From assembly GCA_001730015.1 (NCBI GenBank), contig MDLA01000079.1, forward strand, positions 1 through 64,000: a stretch of 64,000 nt of DNA. The letters run 5' to 3'. The translations under genes were made by a program, and so were the position numbers. The stretch is from Chromatiales bacterium (ex Bugula neritina AB1) (GTDB lineage Bacteria > Pseudomonadota > Gammaproteobacteria > Granulosicoccales > Granulosicoccaceae). The notes beneath the pieces were generated by a model. That model had not been told where the DNA came from, searched no databases, and saw only the letters and a list, made by a program, of their open reading frames with translations. Below are positions 25,440 to 35,289 of this stretch, piece by piece. Each line of letters starts with the position of its first letter. Within the stretch, counting starts at the first letter, position 1.

Positions 25440-26561
25440 TCAGCTGAGAAGCTGAACAATCCTCGCTACAACAATATCCACCTCTTTTTGATCAAGTGGT
25501 ATCAACTCAAGAATTATTTCCTGCTCAGAGACTCGGTGATCCATAACCCAGATAGGTGGTGAGCCGTTTCTCAATGCGGACACGATCTCGACAGCTGTAA
25601 GTCCGGATTTTCCAGCATCGATTTTCAGGCATGATCTAGAGAATGGCGCATTCGTTGGATCTGGCTCGTTGATTGAAGTCACACCGTCGAGATGATTCAG
25701 CCGGTAGTTGAAGTGCGATACTTTTTCCGCTTGAGAATACGCCCATGATGTCTCATCGCGTCTATCCCATTGTCGAATAGCTTCAAGCACTCCACTCAAG
25801 CACTCTTTCGTGGCTTTCATTCCTCGACCAATGCCCTTTTCTTGTGCCCTTACGCCATCAACCAAGTCGGACCGGCCAAATATCAGACCTGCAGTTGGAG
25901 CAGCTAGATACTTTTGTGCGCTTACTATAAGGATATCGGCGCCCATATTTATTATTTCGCGTACCCGGAAGAACTGAGCGGCGCCGTCAACTACCACAGG
26001 TATATTATACTCATGAGCAGCTTCTATCGCCTCACGCAAATCGACTGACGTCCCTGTTGCTAGTCGTGATTCGACCAGGAAAAGGCAGGATGTATCCGTG
26101 TTCTGGATTGCTTCAACTATCCTGGATGTCGGGCAACCTTTTTCATCGCCTACAAGAATCGGTGTGGCGCCCGATAGCCGAATTGCTTGCTCAATGGGGT
26201 GTCCATAATTTACAGCGTGGCACGCTGGCAAAACCACCCTATCGCGAAAACCGGTTGTATCGGGCAATGCTGAAATGCGGATCGGATCTGACCCAGTCAT
26301 CACACTAGCAACCGCCAGCGTGATTCCCGCCGCTGCGCAGTGAACGACAGTGCCTGCTTCCGAGCCGGAAAAACCCTTCAAAGTTTCATTCGCTTCATCT
26401 TGAAGTGCCGAAACATCAGCGAAGTCTAAAAGAGAGCTGGCAACAGCTGTTGCGACAGTTGCTGGCGAGCGGGATACCCCGAGTGGTGAAAATGGTCCAC
26501 GTGCGTTAATAAGTCTTTTTTTATCTGTTCGGTGCTCTCGGTGAAAAACGAGGACAGGCAT
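25440..26561 (-). CDS. SelA-like PLP-dependent enzyme
   Basis: A 373-residue fold-type I PLP enzyme of the SelA/DgaE-like group. The Schiff-base lysine is K217 in SAQKYLAAPTAG, and VVVDGAAQ near 190-197 holds the Asp that contacts the pyridine nitrogen. Relatives include D-glucosaminate-6-phosphate ammonia-lyase and selenocysteine synthase-like proteins. The real SelA partners (SelB, tRNA-Sec) are absent here, so an amino-acid or amino-sugar lyase role is more likely. It is an isolated gene next to a transposase. Confidence 0.7.
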   Translation of the reverse strand: MPVLVFHREHRTDKKRLINARGPFSPLGVSRSPATVATAVASSLLDFADVSALQDEANETLKGFSGSEAGTVVHCAAAGITLAVASVMTGSDPIRISALPDTTGFRDRVVLPACHAVNYGHPIEQAIRLSGATPILVGDEKGCPTSRIVEAIQNTDTSCLFLVESRLATGTSVDLREAIEAAHEYNIPVVVDGAAQFFRVREIINMGADILIVSAQKYLAAPTAGLIFGRSDLVDGVRAQEKGIGRGMKATKECLSGVLEAIRQWDRRDETSWAYSQAEKVSHFNYRLNHLDGVTSINEPDPTNAPFSRSCLKIDAGKSGLTAVEIVSALRNGSPPIWVMDHRVSEQEIILELIPLDQKEVDIVVARIVQLLS

Positions 26562-26664
26562 CTGAAAAAAGAAAATGTGAATTCCGTCACGTTGCTCCCC
26601 GTATCATTCCGGCAAGATCTTAGTCGTAGTTTGCTTTAGTAATTTGCTGTAGGACGTAATCGCC

Positions 26665-27675
26665 GTGACTAAACCTCGAAAACAACAAATCTCCCTTGAT
26701 GACACTCCGTTCTATCATTGCGTGAGTCGTTGTACCCGCCAAGCCTTTCTTTGTGGGTTTGACCGCTTCTCCAATCGTAGCTACGAACATCGGCGGCAGC
26801 AAATTCAAGACGACATACTGCGTCTTGCCTCTGTTTTTTCTATAGAAATTGCAGCTTTTTGCGTGATGTCCAATCACCTACACCTCGTCGTGCATGTTTG
26901 TAGAGACGAATGCCTCGCTGACGAACCTGAGTCGATTGTTCGACGTGCACATCAACTCATTGCAGGCACTGAAATTACCCATAGATATTCAAACAAAGAG
27001 CGCATCGAGCCTTGGGAACGCGACCAACTTGATCTCTTTGTCGATACCTGGCGCACGCGTTTATATAGCATTAGCTGGTTTATGAAATTCCTCAATGAAG
27101 GCATTGCTCGTCGGGCCAACAAAGAAGATAAATGTACCGGCCATTTCTGGGAGGCTCGATTCAAATCTCAGGCACTTCTTGATGAACAGGCCGTTCTTAG
27201 TGCTATGGCCTACGTCGATCTCAATCCCATCAGAGCCGCAATGGCCACCACACCGGAACAATCTGACTATACCAGCATTAAGCAACGTATTGCCTACTGG
27301 AAAGATAAAGCTAATGGAAAACAAGAACCAGATTGTGACGAAGACTTTCAACCAAAATCACTTATGCCATTCGCTGGCAATCCCCGCCAACCCATGCCTC
27401 CCGGACTGGCTTTCAGTTTAGTTGATTATCTACAGCTTGTAGACTGGACTGGCAGAGCGATACGTGATGATAAACGAGGCGCAATTCGGCTGGACAAACC
27501 TCCCATTATTCAGCGCCTGGGCATTTCTCCCAAACACTGGCTTGAGCTGTGTACCAATTTTGAAGTTCGGTTTAAGGGCCTGGTTGGATCCATTCAGTCC
27601 ATCAGCAATCTCTGCGGCAATTTTGGTTTGAAAAGACGTCCAAATTTGACCAATAGTAATCTTCTTTTTACCTGA
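26665..27675 (+). CDS. IS200-like/REP-associated Y1 transposase
   Basis: A 336-residue protein with the HUH motif in MSNHLHLVVHV and the typical start FYHCVSRCTRQAFLCG. The C-terminal blocks GHFWEARFKSQALLDEQAVLSAMAYVDLNPIRAAM are characteristic of this transposase group, which nicks single-stranded DNA with a tyrosine. I saw no terminal palindromes around it. It may be an intact gene acting on dispersed repeats. Confidence 0.88.
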   Translation: MTKPRKQQISLDDTPFYHCVSRCTRQAFLCGFDRFSNRSYEHRRQQIQDDILRLASVFSIEIAAFCVMSNHLHLVVHVCRDECLADEPESIVRRAHQLIAGTEITHRYSNKERIEPWERDQLDLFVDTWRTRLYSISWFMKFLNEGIARRANKEDKCTGHFWEARFKSQALLDEQAVLSAMAYVDLNPIRAAMATTPEQSDYTSIKQRIAYWKDKANGKQEPDCDEDFQPKSLMPFAGNPRQPMPPGLAFSLVDYLQLVDWTGRAIRDDKRGAIRLDKPPIIQRLGISPKHWLELCTNFEVRFKGLVGSIQSISNLCGNFGLKRRPNLTNSNLLFT

Positions 27676-27905
27676 CGCTTTTAAATTTTCTTAAACTCTT
27701 TCTGTCAACTTGCGTTGGCTATATCACTGTGCCAGCGTTGTATCTGTTCTTGCAAAAATCACCCAATATATAGCTCAATTCGGTGTATTAATCCGGATTT
27801 CATCTTTTATATTTAGATGTTTGCATTTTTTGAAGCAAGCGCTATTGCTGAAAATCTCGATCGCCCTTTTTAGGGTGACTGTCCTCGTGTTTCGTTTTTC
27901 CCTTG

Positions 27906-29099
27906 TCAGGTGACTTGTGGAATATCGACCTTGAGGCCGCGCGGGATTTCGCGTTTTTCGTCATACATGGGTGTCGTGCAGGTTCTCGCAGAGCGAATCT
28001 CGCCGTCTGTGCAACTGACATCGAGCGTGGTACCGGGCCGACTATCTGGGTCGTCCAGCCTGACCAACGCCACACCGCACTGCTGGAACGGTGACCACGC
28101 GCTTGAACAGACGATGCCGGCGTCGATGCCATTGAGTTTGAGCGTGCGTCCAATTTGTGCAACGCCACCGTCGGTGCGCAGGCCCCAGGTACGACAACGT
28201 TGGTCGGCCTCAAGTAGCGCTTCGCGGCCGCAGAATTCGCCCTTGTTGAGGTTGACCAAATGGCCGAGTCCGGCGGCGAAAGGGGTGGTGGTCTCATTGA
28301 AGTCCGAACCCGCATTCAACAATCCAGCTTCGATGCGCCGTGCGCGAAATGCGTCCGCCGATGTCGGTGTCATGTCATACGCCTTGCCGGCCTCGAGTAT
28401 GCGCGCGCCGACTGCATCAATGTCGGTATCAGGCAGTAGGTAGAACTCCCAGCCGAGTTCATTGGTGAAACCCGAGCGTGTCAGTACCACGGGTTGACCG
28501 GCGATTTTTACTTCGGCCATATCGAAGTAGTTGAATGGTTCGGGCAGGTCTCCATCAATTGCGGCTGCAAGTACGTCGAGCGATCTGGGTCCCTGCACCT
28601 GGCTGACCCAAACGCCCGGGTCCAGCACCTCGACATCCAGACCGCGTGCGTTGGCACGCAGCCATGAGAACAAGTCGCCGTCGGCCTGCCCGTACCAGAA
28701 GCGGTTCGAGGCGAGGCGCACCAGCACGCCATCGGTAATCATGCCGCCGTCGTCATAACAGGCGAACTGGTAACTACAGCGTCCGACACGATTCTTGGCG
28801 ATGTCACGCGTGAGCACTCGGTTTAGGAGCGTCCCGGCGTCAGGCCCTCTAATTTCGAGCGGCAATTCGCCGGTGTGGCGCAGAATCACATTTGTTCTGA
28901 CTCGCCAGTAGACCTCGTCTGCAGTCAGATTGTTAAGACTCGCTGTGGCGAGCCGTCGGTTATAGACGAAATAGGTCGGATCGTATGGCAGCTCCTGATG
29001 GATCAGCGGGTGCGGCGCCATGGTGCGCGCGAGTTCATTGGGCCGCTCTGTGACGATTTGCCTTACGTTGACGGCAATCTGCAGTTGGTCGGGTGTCAT
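27906..29099 (-). CDS. GcvT-fold aminomethyltransferase/demethylase, second copy
   Basis: A protein of about 397 residues with the same ordered blocks as the 15487-16641 gene: LPLEIRGPDAGTLLNRVLTRD, VQGPRSLDVL, LTRSGFTNELGWEFY and RIEAGLLNAGSD. THF-dependent demethylation of a small methylated compound is inferred. The start is uncertain: ATG at 29099 is chosen, with GTG at 29120 as an alternative without a better ribosome-binding site. It is divergent from a LysR gene. Confidence 0.82.
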   Translation of the reverse strand: MTPDQLQIAVNVRQIVTERPNELARTMAPHPLIHQELPYDPTYFVYNRRLATASLNNLTADEVYWRVRTNVILRHTGELPLEIRGPDAGTLLNRVLTRDIAKNRVGRCSYQFACYDDGGMITDGVLVRLASNRFWYGQADGDLFSWLRANARGLDVEVLDPGVWVSQVQGPRSLDVLAAAIDGDLPEPFNYFDMAEVKIAGQPVVLTRSGFTNELGWEFYLLPDTDIDAVGARILEAGKAYDMTPTSADAFRARRIEAGLLNAGSDFNETTTPFAAGLGHLVNLNKGEFCGREALLEADQRCRTWGLRTDGGVAQIGRTLKLNGIDAGIVCSSAWSPFQQCGVALVRLDDPDSRPGTTLDVSCTDGEIRSARTCTTPMYDEKREIPRGLKVDIPQVT

Positions 29100-29220
29100 C
29101 GGTGTTCGGCCTGTTAACACAATAGAATGAGGGGTTTGAGAAAATCTATTTGATCACAGCGTTTTATCCGTGCATATTTCAAAATCTGGCACAACTTGTT
29201 CAAAATAATTAATCAACTCT

Positions 29221-30090
29221 ATGCCATTCCGCTCCTTTGACGCACTGCGAGTTTTCGCGAGCGTGGCCCGCTATCAAAGCATGACGGCAGCCGCCGCCGA
29301 GCTGAACCTTTCCAAGGGTTCGGTCAGTTACCAGATTCGCAAACTGGAGGACGATCTTGGGTTTCGCCTGTTCGAGCGGCAACGACAGCGCTTGCGCCTT
29401 ACTGCCAGAGGCGAAAAGCTGTGGCGAAGTTCGGAGCTCGCGCTTGGTCAGCTCACCCGCGACATTCGTGTACTACAACGGGACGAACCCGACCGCATTA
29501 CGATCGGTGCGTTGACGTATTTCTTTTCACGCTGGCTGTCATCCCGGCTGATGAGCTTCATGGAAGCCAACCCGACGATCGCCGTGCGGGTTGAGCCGAT
29601 TACAGGTATCGCTGATCTCGGGCAATCGGATATCGACGTCGCGATCTGCTGGGGCAGCGGTGAATGGACCGATATCGAGCACGAACTATTGTTTGAGTGT
29701 CCGGCTCGGCCGACCGCGAATGCGGCAGTTGCCGCCCGCGTGCAGGAAATGGGATTAGAGAGAGCACTGATTGAAATACCGCTGTTGGCCGACAGCTCCG
29801 GCAGCACTGGATGGCGCGAATGGCATCATCGTGCCGGACTTGAGTATCGGCCAAGGCAGAATCGCCTGGTGATCCCCGATTCGAACGACCGTGTACAAGC
29901 GGTGATCGACGGGCAGGGTATTGCCTTGTGGGATGCGTTAGTTCAAAACGAACTGAATTCGGGCGAGTTGCGCTACCTGTCGGATGTATCACTCGACGAA
30001 GCCGGGTATTACCTGGTTTATACGGATCCGGCCGCAGAGCGCACTACCGTTGTCACGACCTTTGTCGACTGGATCAGGCAGCAGAAATAA
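29221..30090 (+). CDS. LysR-family regulator, GcvA-like
   Basis: A 289-residue regulator beginning MPFRSFDALRVFASVARYQSMTAAA with the helix-turn-helix AAELNLSKGSVSYQIRKLE. The C-terminal effector domain contains DSNDRVQAVIDGQGIALWDA, which is also found in a free-standing fragment at 62448-62711. It is divergent from the GcvT-like gene, matching the known pairing of GcvA-type regulators with glycine-cleavage-related genes. Confidence 0.88.
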   Translation: MPFRSFDALRVFASVARYQSMTAAAAELNLSKGSVSYQIRKLEDDLGFRLFERQRQRLRLTARGEKLWRSSELALGQLTRDIRVLQRDEPDRITIGALTYFFSRWLSSRLMSFMEANPTIAVRVEPITGIADLGQSDIDVAICWGSGEWTDIEHELLFECPARPTANAAVAARVQEMGLERALIEIPLLADSSGSTGWREWHHRAGLEYRPRQNRLVIPDSNDRVQAVIDGQGIALWDALVQNELNSGELRYLSDVSLDEAGYYLVYTDPAAERTTVVTTFVDWIRQQK

Positions 30091-30664
30091 TCTTTAGTGT
30101 GCGGGAAATTTAGTATCGCTTAAACCTGTACATCTTGACAATACTTAATCTCCAAACCAGCAGAATCAAGCAAAAACCAAACAGAAAGTCGGCTCCGCAA
30201 AAGACCGTAATACGGCGTCCATTGACGAAAAAGTTGAAATTGTGGGCATTTTTTATATTGAAATAGTTTTTACAGAGTCTCGGCACAGTGCTGTCACTCC
30301 AGCGTAGTCACTCTAATACCTCGGCATAGTCAAAATGGGCTATTGCGGCAAAGACAACCTCATGGTCGGCTTATCGGCCATATCCAGCCGTTGGTAACAT
30401 CTTGCACAAACGTCGGTATTTTCGTTCGATGTGGCGCTTTCAAGGCTCTCAATCTAAAACTGGACTGTAAAGTGTGCTGCAATCCAACAATCTAAATCTA
30501 ATACGTGTCCGTGTGTTACCCTAAGCGAATGATTACCCCAGTATTATTGTTTCGTGCTGTAAGAAGACAATGCTGCAAATTGCCAAACTCACGTGTTCTA
30601 TCACGTCACTTTGCTGTCTACTAATAGTCAGCAAATAGAGAGACATTGAAATGGAATCGTCTTT
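30091..30664. other. Gap without recognised gene
   Basis: About 570 relatively AT-rich bases between the LysR gene and the SMEK-domain gene. I see no ORF with family features, no tRNA and no clear repeat. The last 120 bases presumably hold the promoter of the SMEK-domain gene. Confidence 0.5.
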
Positions 30665-31209
30665 TTGAAGCAGGTAGATATTGAAAATCAATTACGAGAG
30701 GTCGTCAGTAGGCCTATTACCGAGGTTGAGTTAGCTACAAAACAGGGAAGACTTGATGTTAATCTAATTTCTGAAGATGTCTGGATACCAATCCTAAGAG
30801 AGGCTTACCAGTGTCCGAATCTTATAAACCTGAATAGAAAACACAAAAATTTCCCAGGCATTGATTTGGGGGATGAGCAGGATCGAGTTGCCTTTCTAGT
30901 AACCTCGTCCACAGACGTTAAGAAAGTTAAATCGACTTTGGAGCAAATTAAGAAACGCAACTACAAGAATTCCTTTGATGAGCTTTTTATTTTTACCCTG
31001 CGTTCTAAGCAAAAAAGCTACTCTCAGGTCGTGATTGATGAAGTCATCGATGATGAAATACGCTTTAATGCGAAGGACCATATCATTGATCCTGGCGATA
31101 TTTTAGAATAAATAACTGGGTTACGACTGCCAGCCCAAGAGAAAATGTTGCAGGAGTTTCGGGCAATACTCGGTGATGTAGAAACATCAGTCAAAGAATT
31201 AAATAAACC
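30665..31209 (+). pseudogene. SMEK-domain protein, truncated by stop and IS66 insertion
   Basis: The first 148 codons match the SMEK domain, an N-terminal module of prokaryotic defence-type proteins: residues show ENQLREVVSRPITEVELA, PGIDLGDEQDRVAFLVTSS and FIFTLRSKQKSYS. The start is TTG at 30665; an in-frame TGA lies six codons upstream. A TAA at 31109-31111 is followed in the same frame by RLPAQEKMLQEFRAILGD, which looks like the domain's continuation, and this runs straight into the IS66 left end at 31210. Effector and NTPase parts are missing. Confidence 0.72.
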
Positions 31210-31294
31210 GTAAGCGCCAATTAATATGGCGTTGTTTATTTCGCGGCGTACTCCATATGAAACTAACGCAACTGTTCCACCAGAGCGTTAAAAC

Positions 31295-31630
31295 ATGGCA
31301 TCAAAACCCCGACAACAACTGCAATCACTCACGCGTGAGCAGTTTTGGCAGCATCACATCAAGAGCTGGCAGGACAGTGGCACATCAAAAATGCGCTACT
31401 GTCGAGACAATGAGCTAGTGTACCACCAGCTGATTTACTGGAACGAGAAGTTTCGCCAATTAGATGAAAGTGGCAAGGATACGCAATCTGGCTTTGTAAA
31501 TGTTTCTCTTGCCTCTGCTCAATCACAACCAGGGGCAATGCTTTCAATTGAGTTGCCCAACGGGATTTGTATCTCCGGCGTTAACAATGAAACCATCGGA
31601 CTGGTCCCTCAACTGTTGCGTAATCTATGA
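31295..31630 (+). CDS. tnpA: IS66 accessory protein TnpA
   Basis: A 111-residue accessory protein of the IS66 family. It contains LTREQFWQHHIKSWQDSG and MRYCRDNELVYHQLIYW, the helix-turn-helix-like N-terminal region of this family. Its stop overlaps the tnpB start (ATGA), as usual. TnpA is needed with TnpB and TnpC for efficient transposition in studied members. Confidence 0.9.
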   Translation: MASKPRQQLQSLTREQFWQHHIKSWQDSGTSKMRYCRDNELVYHQLIYWNEKFRQLDESGKDTQSGFVNVSLASAQSQPGAMLSIELPNGICISGVNNETIGLVPQLLRNL

Positions 31631-31998
31631 GTAGGCAGTACACCTTTCGACCCGATCCGATGCTCACCCAATTGTATCTACATCGGGACCCTGTCGACTT
31701 CAGGAAAAGCTATCGAGGACTGAGTCTGATCGTCGAGCAAGATTTAGGGCATAACCCATTTAGCGGTGCACTCTATGTTTTCTCCAATCGCAATCGTTCC
31801 CGAATTAAATGCCTGTTCTGGGAAAACACCGGCTGGGTACTGTACTACAAGGCACTCAGCGAAGAACGATTTCACTGGCCTAAGTCTGAGGATACTCTAG
31901 TAATGATGACAGGCGAGCAGCTGAACTGGCTACTAGATGGTTTCAACATATCGTTGATGAAACCGCATCGTCTATTGTCTTATGAGTCTGTTGGTTAA
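31627..31998 (+). CDS. tnpB: IS66 Orf2-like accessory protein TnpB
   Basis: A 123-residue protein typical of IS66 TnpB. The signature DPVDFRKSYRGLSLIVEQDLGHNPFSG and FSNRNRSRIKCLFWENTGW, ending in a short hydrophilic tail, are all in place. This is not the IS605 TnpB nuclease despite the shared name. Confidence 0.93.
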   Translation: MSRQYTFRPDPMLTQLYLHRDPVDFRKSYRGLSLIVEQDLGHNPFSGALYVFSNRNRSRIKCLFWENTGWVLYYKALSEERFHWPKSEDTLVMMTGEQLNWLLDGFNISLMKPHRLLSYESVG

Positions 31999-32024
31999 AC
32001 GAGTAGACTGGTATAATAGTAGCT

Positions 32025-33656
32025 ATGCGAGATTCGGCACAATCAACACAATGGATAAGGAAAATCGGTGCCGATTTGCCGACTCGTGATGCATTGCTGT
32101 TAGCACTTCAAGAACAGCACACACGCAACGACGCATTGGTAGCCGAGAGAGATCAGGCTGTCGATGCAGTTGATAAAAAGAGTGAGGTCATCGCTTCACA
32201 GCAAAAACGAATCCGTCAGCTAGAAGAATATCTTCGACTGGCTCAGCAAAAACGTTTCGGTTCGTCTAGTGAGAAGAATGTGCTTCAGGGCGATCTGTTC
32301 AATGAGGCCGAACTACTCGTCGATGGTCAAGGTGACGACAGTGATCAGCTCGAAGAAAATGCCGAACAGAATAAACCCAAAAAGAAAGGTGGCGGGCGCA
32401 AGGGGCTATCCGCTTCACTACAACGAATACAGCAGTTTCATTGCCTAAGTGAGGAACAAAAGGCAGGAGCGATCGATACCTTCTTTGAAAAGACAAAGGA
32501 GGAGCTCGATATTATTCCTGCCAAAGCCCAGGTAATCGAGCACATGCAGGAAAAAGCCGTGTTTGCCGATGCTGATGGAAAGCGCACGTTGGTCACTGCA
32601 GAAAAAGCACCCCATCCACTGGGCAAAGCCATAGCCAGCATTTCACTCCTGGTGTTTATTATCATCTCCAAATACGCTGACGGACTGCCGCTGTACCGGT
32701 TGGAAGGTATTCTCAAGCGCTACGGGGGTGAGATTACCCGCACGACGATGGCCAATTGGTTGATACGGCTTTGCACCGAGCTACAACCGGTGGTCAATTT
32801 ACTGGAAGAGCACCTATTGGCCAGTCAATATATACAGTGCGATGAAACGACGGTAAAGGTGCTCAAAGAGCCTGGAATGATCCCGACCGGAAAAAAATAT
32901 ATGTGGGTGATGCGAGGAGGGCCACCTGGCCGGTCGGTGGTGACATTTAATTATGATAAATCTCGCGCAGGAATCGTGGTCGAGCGATTGTTGGCCGGGA
33001 CTCAGTGTGCGTACTTCCAAACGGACGGCTATAGCGCCTATGACGCCATTTGCACGGCCGAGGGCATCGTCCATCTGGGATGTTGGGATCATGTGAGGCG
33101 TAAGTTCGTTGAGGCACTTAGTGCAGCACCGAAAAAGGGAAAATCAAAAAACAAAAAGCCGAGCAAAGCACAGGTGGCCATCGCGAAGATCGGTGCGTTA
33201 TATGCCATCGAGGCAAGAATGGACAAACAGCAGCTGGATGATGACAAGCGTAAAGCCTATCGAGCCCAACACAGCCTGCCCAAGCTAAAAGCTCTCCACG
33301 AGTGGCTGATTGAGAACGAGTCAAAGATAGACAAGGATAGCAAGACCTACGGTGCAATCAGCTACGCCCTGAATCAGTGGCCAAAAATAGTTCGCTATTG
33401 CGAGCATGGGGCACTGAGGATCAGCAATATATTGGCAGAAAATACGATCAGGCCATTTGCCGTAGGACGCAAGGCCTGGTTGTTCGCCGATACACCCGCC
33501 GGCGCCAGAGCTAGCGCAATCTACTACACACTGATAGAGACCGCCAAGGCGAACGGTATAGACCCCTATGATTATTTGATGTTTCTGATCGGCAATATCG
33601 CCAAAGCGGACACGGTTGAAGCCTACGAAGCGTTGATGCCGTGGAGTATGAAATAG
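32025..33656 (+). CDS. tnpC: IS66 transposase TnpC
   Basis: A 543-residue DDE transposase. Residues 40-80 form a coiled coil (ASQQKRIRQLEEYLRLAQQKRFG), then a zinc-finger-like and helical region. Catalytic positions are visible as the Asp of CDETTVKVL, the Asp of GCWDHVRRKF and the Glu of AENTIRPFAVGRKAW. Length and order are intact, so the element may be active. Confidence 0.93.
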   Translation: MRDSAQSTQWIRKIGADLPTRDALLLALQEQHTRNDALVAERDQAVDAVDKKSEVIASQQKRIRQLEEYLRLAQQKRFGSSSEKNVLQGDLFNEAELLVDGQGDDSDQLEENAEQNKPKKKGGGRKGLSASLQRIQQFHCLSEEQKAGAIDTFFEKTKEELDIIPAKAQVIEHMQEKAVFADADGKRTLVTAEKAPHPLGKAIASISLLVFIIISKYADGLPLYRLEGILKRYGGEITRTTMANWLIRLCTELQPVVNLLEEHLLASQYIQCDETTVKVLKEPGMIPTGKKYMWVMRGGPPGRSVVTFNYDKSRAGIVVERLLAGTQCAYFQTDGYSAYDAICTAEGIVHLGCWDHVRRKFVEALSAAPKKGKSKNKKPSKAQVAIAKIGALYAIEARMDKQQLDDDKRKAYRAQHSLPKLKALHEWLIENESKIDKDSKTYGAISYALNQWPKIVRYCEHGALRISNILAENTIRPFAVGRKAWLFADTPAGARASAIYYTLIETAKANGIDPYDYLMFLIGNIAKADTVEAYEALMPWSMK

Positions 33657-33891
33657 CGGGAGTTTCTAAAAGTCAAGATGCGCGGATTTGCTGGCGCTTA
33701 CAATCTAACCTGACCCCTCTGCCTCTCAGAGTGGCGATATGAACACTGAAAGTGCACATAACACAGGATGCTGGTCTACCTGATGGACTATCTATGAGCG
33801 CGTTTCGTTTCGTCTCAGTATTATCAGCTATCGTACATAGATTAAAAAAACGGACCACAATTGAATGTAACAAAGGGAAAAAATAAATAGA

Positions 33892-35289
33892 TTATGTATC
33901 AACCATCGATAGCGCTAGGGTAGATTCAGCCCATTTTTGTGCCATCGCTTTATCGTGGGTGACCAGTAGTACGGCCGTGTTATTTTTTCTGGCCACGTCA
34001 GCTAGGAGGTTCATGGTTTCTTTTTGGGTAATCGGGTCTAGACGGGAGGTCGGTTCGTCCGCGAGTACCAGCATTGGCTTTACTGACAGGGCTCTTGCAA
34101 TGGCAATGCGCTGAAGCTCACCACCCGATACAGCATCGGGTTTGCGTTGCAAAATATCCATATCAATTTTCAGCTTTGTGAGCAGCAATCTGATATTAGG
34201 CCAAGATATTTGATGTAGCTTGGAAACATCATCTAGGCTTTGCTTAAGAGAAATAGATGATGGAAATGACGCGGGTGGGTCTTGATAGAGTTTCTGGATA
34301 TCTGTGGGCCCTATCTGTGGTGATAGTGCAATATTTCCTGCGATTGGCTTCACCAGGCTCGCTATTGTATCGAGAAAGGTAGATTTACCCACCCCGCTGG
34401 GACCTGTGATTGCTATTCTCTGCCCTTTGCGCAATTGTAAATCAATAGCGGGTGACATGGCTTTACCTTCTCGGCCCACTATCAACTGTTTAGTTTCCAA
34501 TAGCGTTGTCGCATTCGCTGTTGTTTGGGTTTTGTCCCAGTGTTTTGGCTCTGCCTGAATTAATGTTTGGGTGTAAGTGCGTTGTGGTGAGGCCAGTATT
34601 TTATGTGTTGTGCTCGATTCGATAACGCGCCCCTCTTTTAACACCAGTAACTGGCCACCAATGTTACTGGCCACTCTAACGTCGTGAGTGATTACTACTA
34701 GCAAGCCGCCTTTATTTGCCACCTCCAAGAGTGAGTGTATTATCTCTGATGCGCGGTCAGAGTCGAGCCCCTTGGTGGGTTCATCGGCGAGTAGTAGCGG
34801 TGCACCTCCGGCGACAGCAGCGGCAAATGCCACTCGTTGCCCCATTCCTCCTGATAATTGTCCAGGGCGTTTTTGTTCTGCACCCAAGAGGCTGTGTTTT
34901 TTAAAATCGGCTTGTGCGTTTTTGCGTGCCCTCTCGCCGTTGTTGCCGGCCACAAAACGATGTGATTCTGCCACCTGGCTGATGGCAGGCATTAAAGGAT
35001 CCAACGCATGCCATGGTTCTTGTGGCAGTATCGTTAGTGAGTGACCCCACAGCCGCTGTCGTTCATTGATAGGTAGATTATCTATACGATCACGGTTGAG
35101 GTAAATTTTTCCTGTTGTGGTAAGCGTGTTTGGCAAGGTACCCATCACAGCCTGTGCAATTAGACTTTTACCCGCACCTGTTTCACCCATTATGACCAGG
35201 GGTTCACCCGCCAGAACTCCAAAGGAGATAGGGCCGATTAGTTTTTGCCGCTGGTGGCTTACTGTTAACGATTCAAGCTGAAGTATCAA
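33892..35289 (-). CDS. ABC transporter ATPase with two fused nucleotide-binding domains (peptide/metallophore type)
   Basis: About 465 residues with two ABC ATPase domains. The first has Walker A GETGAGKS, signature LSGGMGQR and Walker B LLLADEP; the second has GPSGVGKS, VSGGELQR and LVLADEP. This equals a DppD-DppF or NikD-NikE fusion. A TTG at 35289 overlapping the permease stop (TTGA) is the preferred start; a longer frame to 35421 would overlap the permease by 136 bases. It is the last gene of the importer operon. Its order and the Zur-like box upstream suggest uptake of a metal-chelate or peptide. Confidence 0.87.
   Translation of the reverse strand: MILQLESLTVSHQRQKLIGPISFGVLAGEPLVIMGETGAGKSLIAQAVMGTLPNTLTTTGKIYLNRDRIDNLPINERQRLWGHSLTILPQEPWHALDPLMPAISQVAESHRFVAGNNGERARKNAQADFKKHSLLGAEQKRPGQLSGGMGQRVAFAAAVAGGAPLLLADEPTKGLDSDRASEIIHSLLEVANKGGLLVVITHDVRVASNIGGQLLVLKEGRVIESSTTHKILASPQRTYTQTLIQAEPKHWDKTQTTANATTLLETKQLIVGREGKAMSPAIDLQLRKGQRIAITGPSGVGKSTFLDTIASLVKPIAGNIALSPQIGPTDIQKLYQDPPASFPSSISLKQSLDDVSKLHQISWPNIRLLLTKLKIDMDILQRKPDAVSGGELQRIAIARALSVKPMLVLADEPTSRLDPITQKETMNLLADVARKNNTAVLLVTHDKAMAQKWAESTLALSMVDT

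Larger units (their letters stand above)
31210..33701 (+). mobile_element. IS66-family insertion sequence
   Basis: A complete IS66-type element of about 2.49 kb. Left end GTAAGCGCCA (31210-31219) is the complement of right end TGGCGCTTAC (33692-33701). It carries tnpA, tnpB and tnpC in the usual order. The flanking 8-mers AATAAACC and AATCTAAC do not match, so the expected 8-bp target duplication is absent, suggesting a later deletion or recombination at one end. Confidence 0.9.

Noticed and set aside
31627..31998. TnpB as an RNA-guided nuclease
   Set aside because: This TnpB is the short IS66 accessory protein, unrelated to the IS200/IS605 TnpB nucleases.
31210..33701. 8-bp target-site duplication of the IS66 element
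   Set aside because: The two flanking 8-mers share only part of their bases, so no duplication can be claimed.
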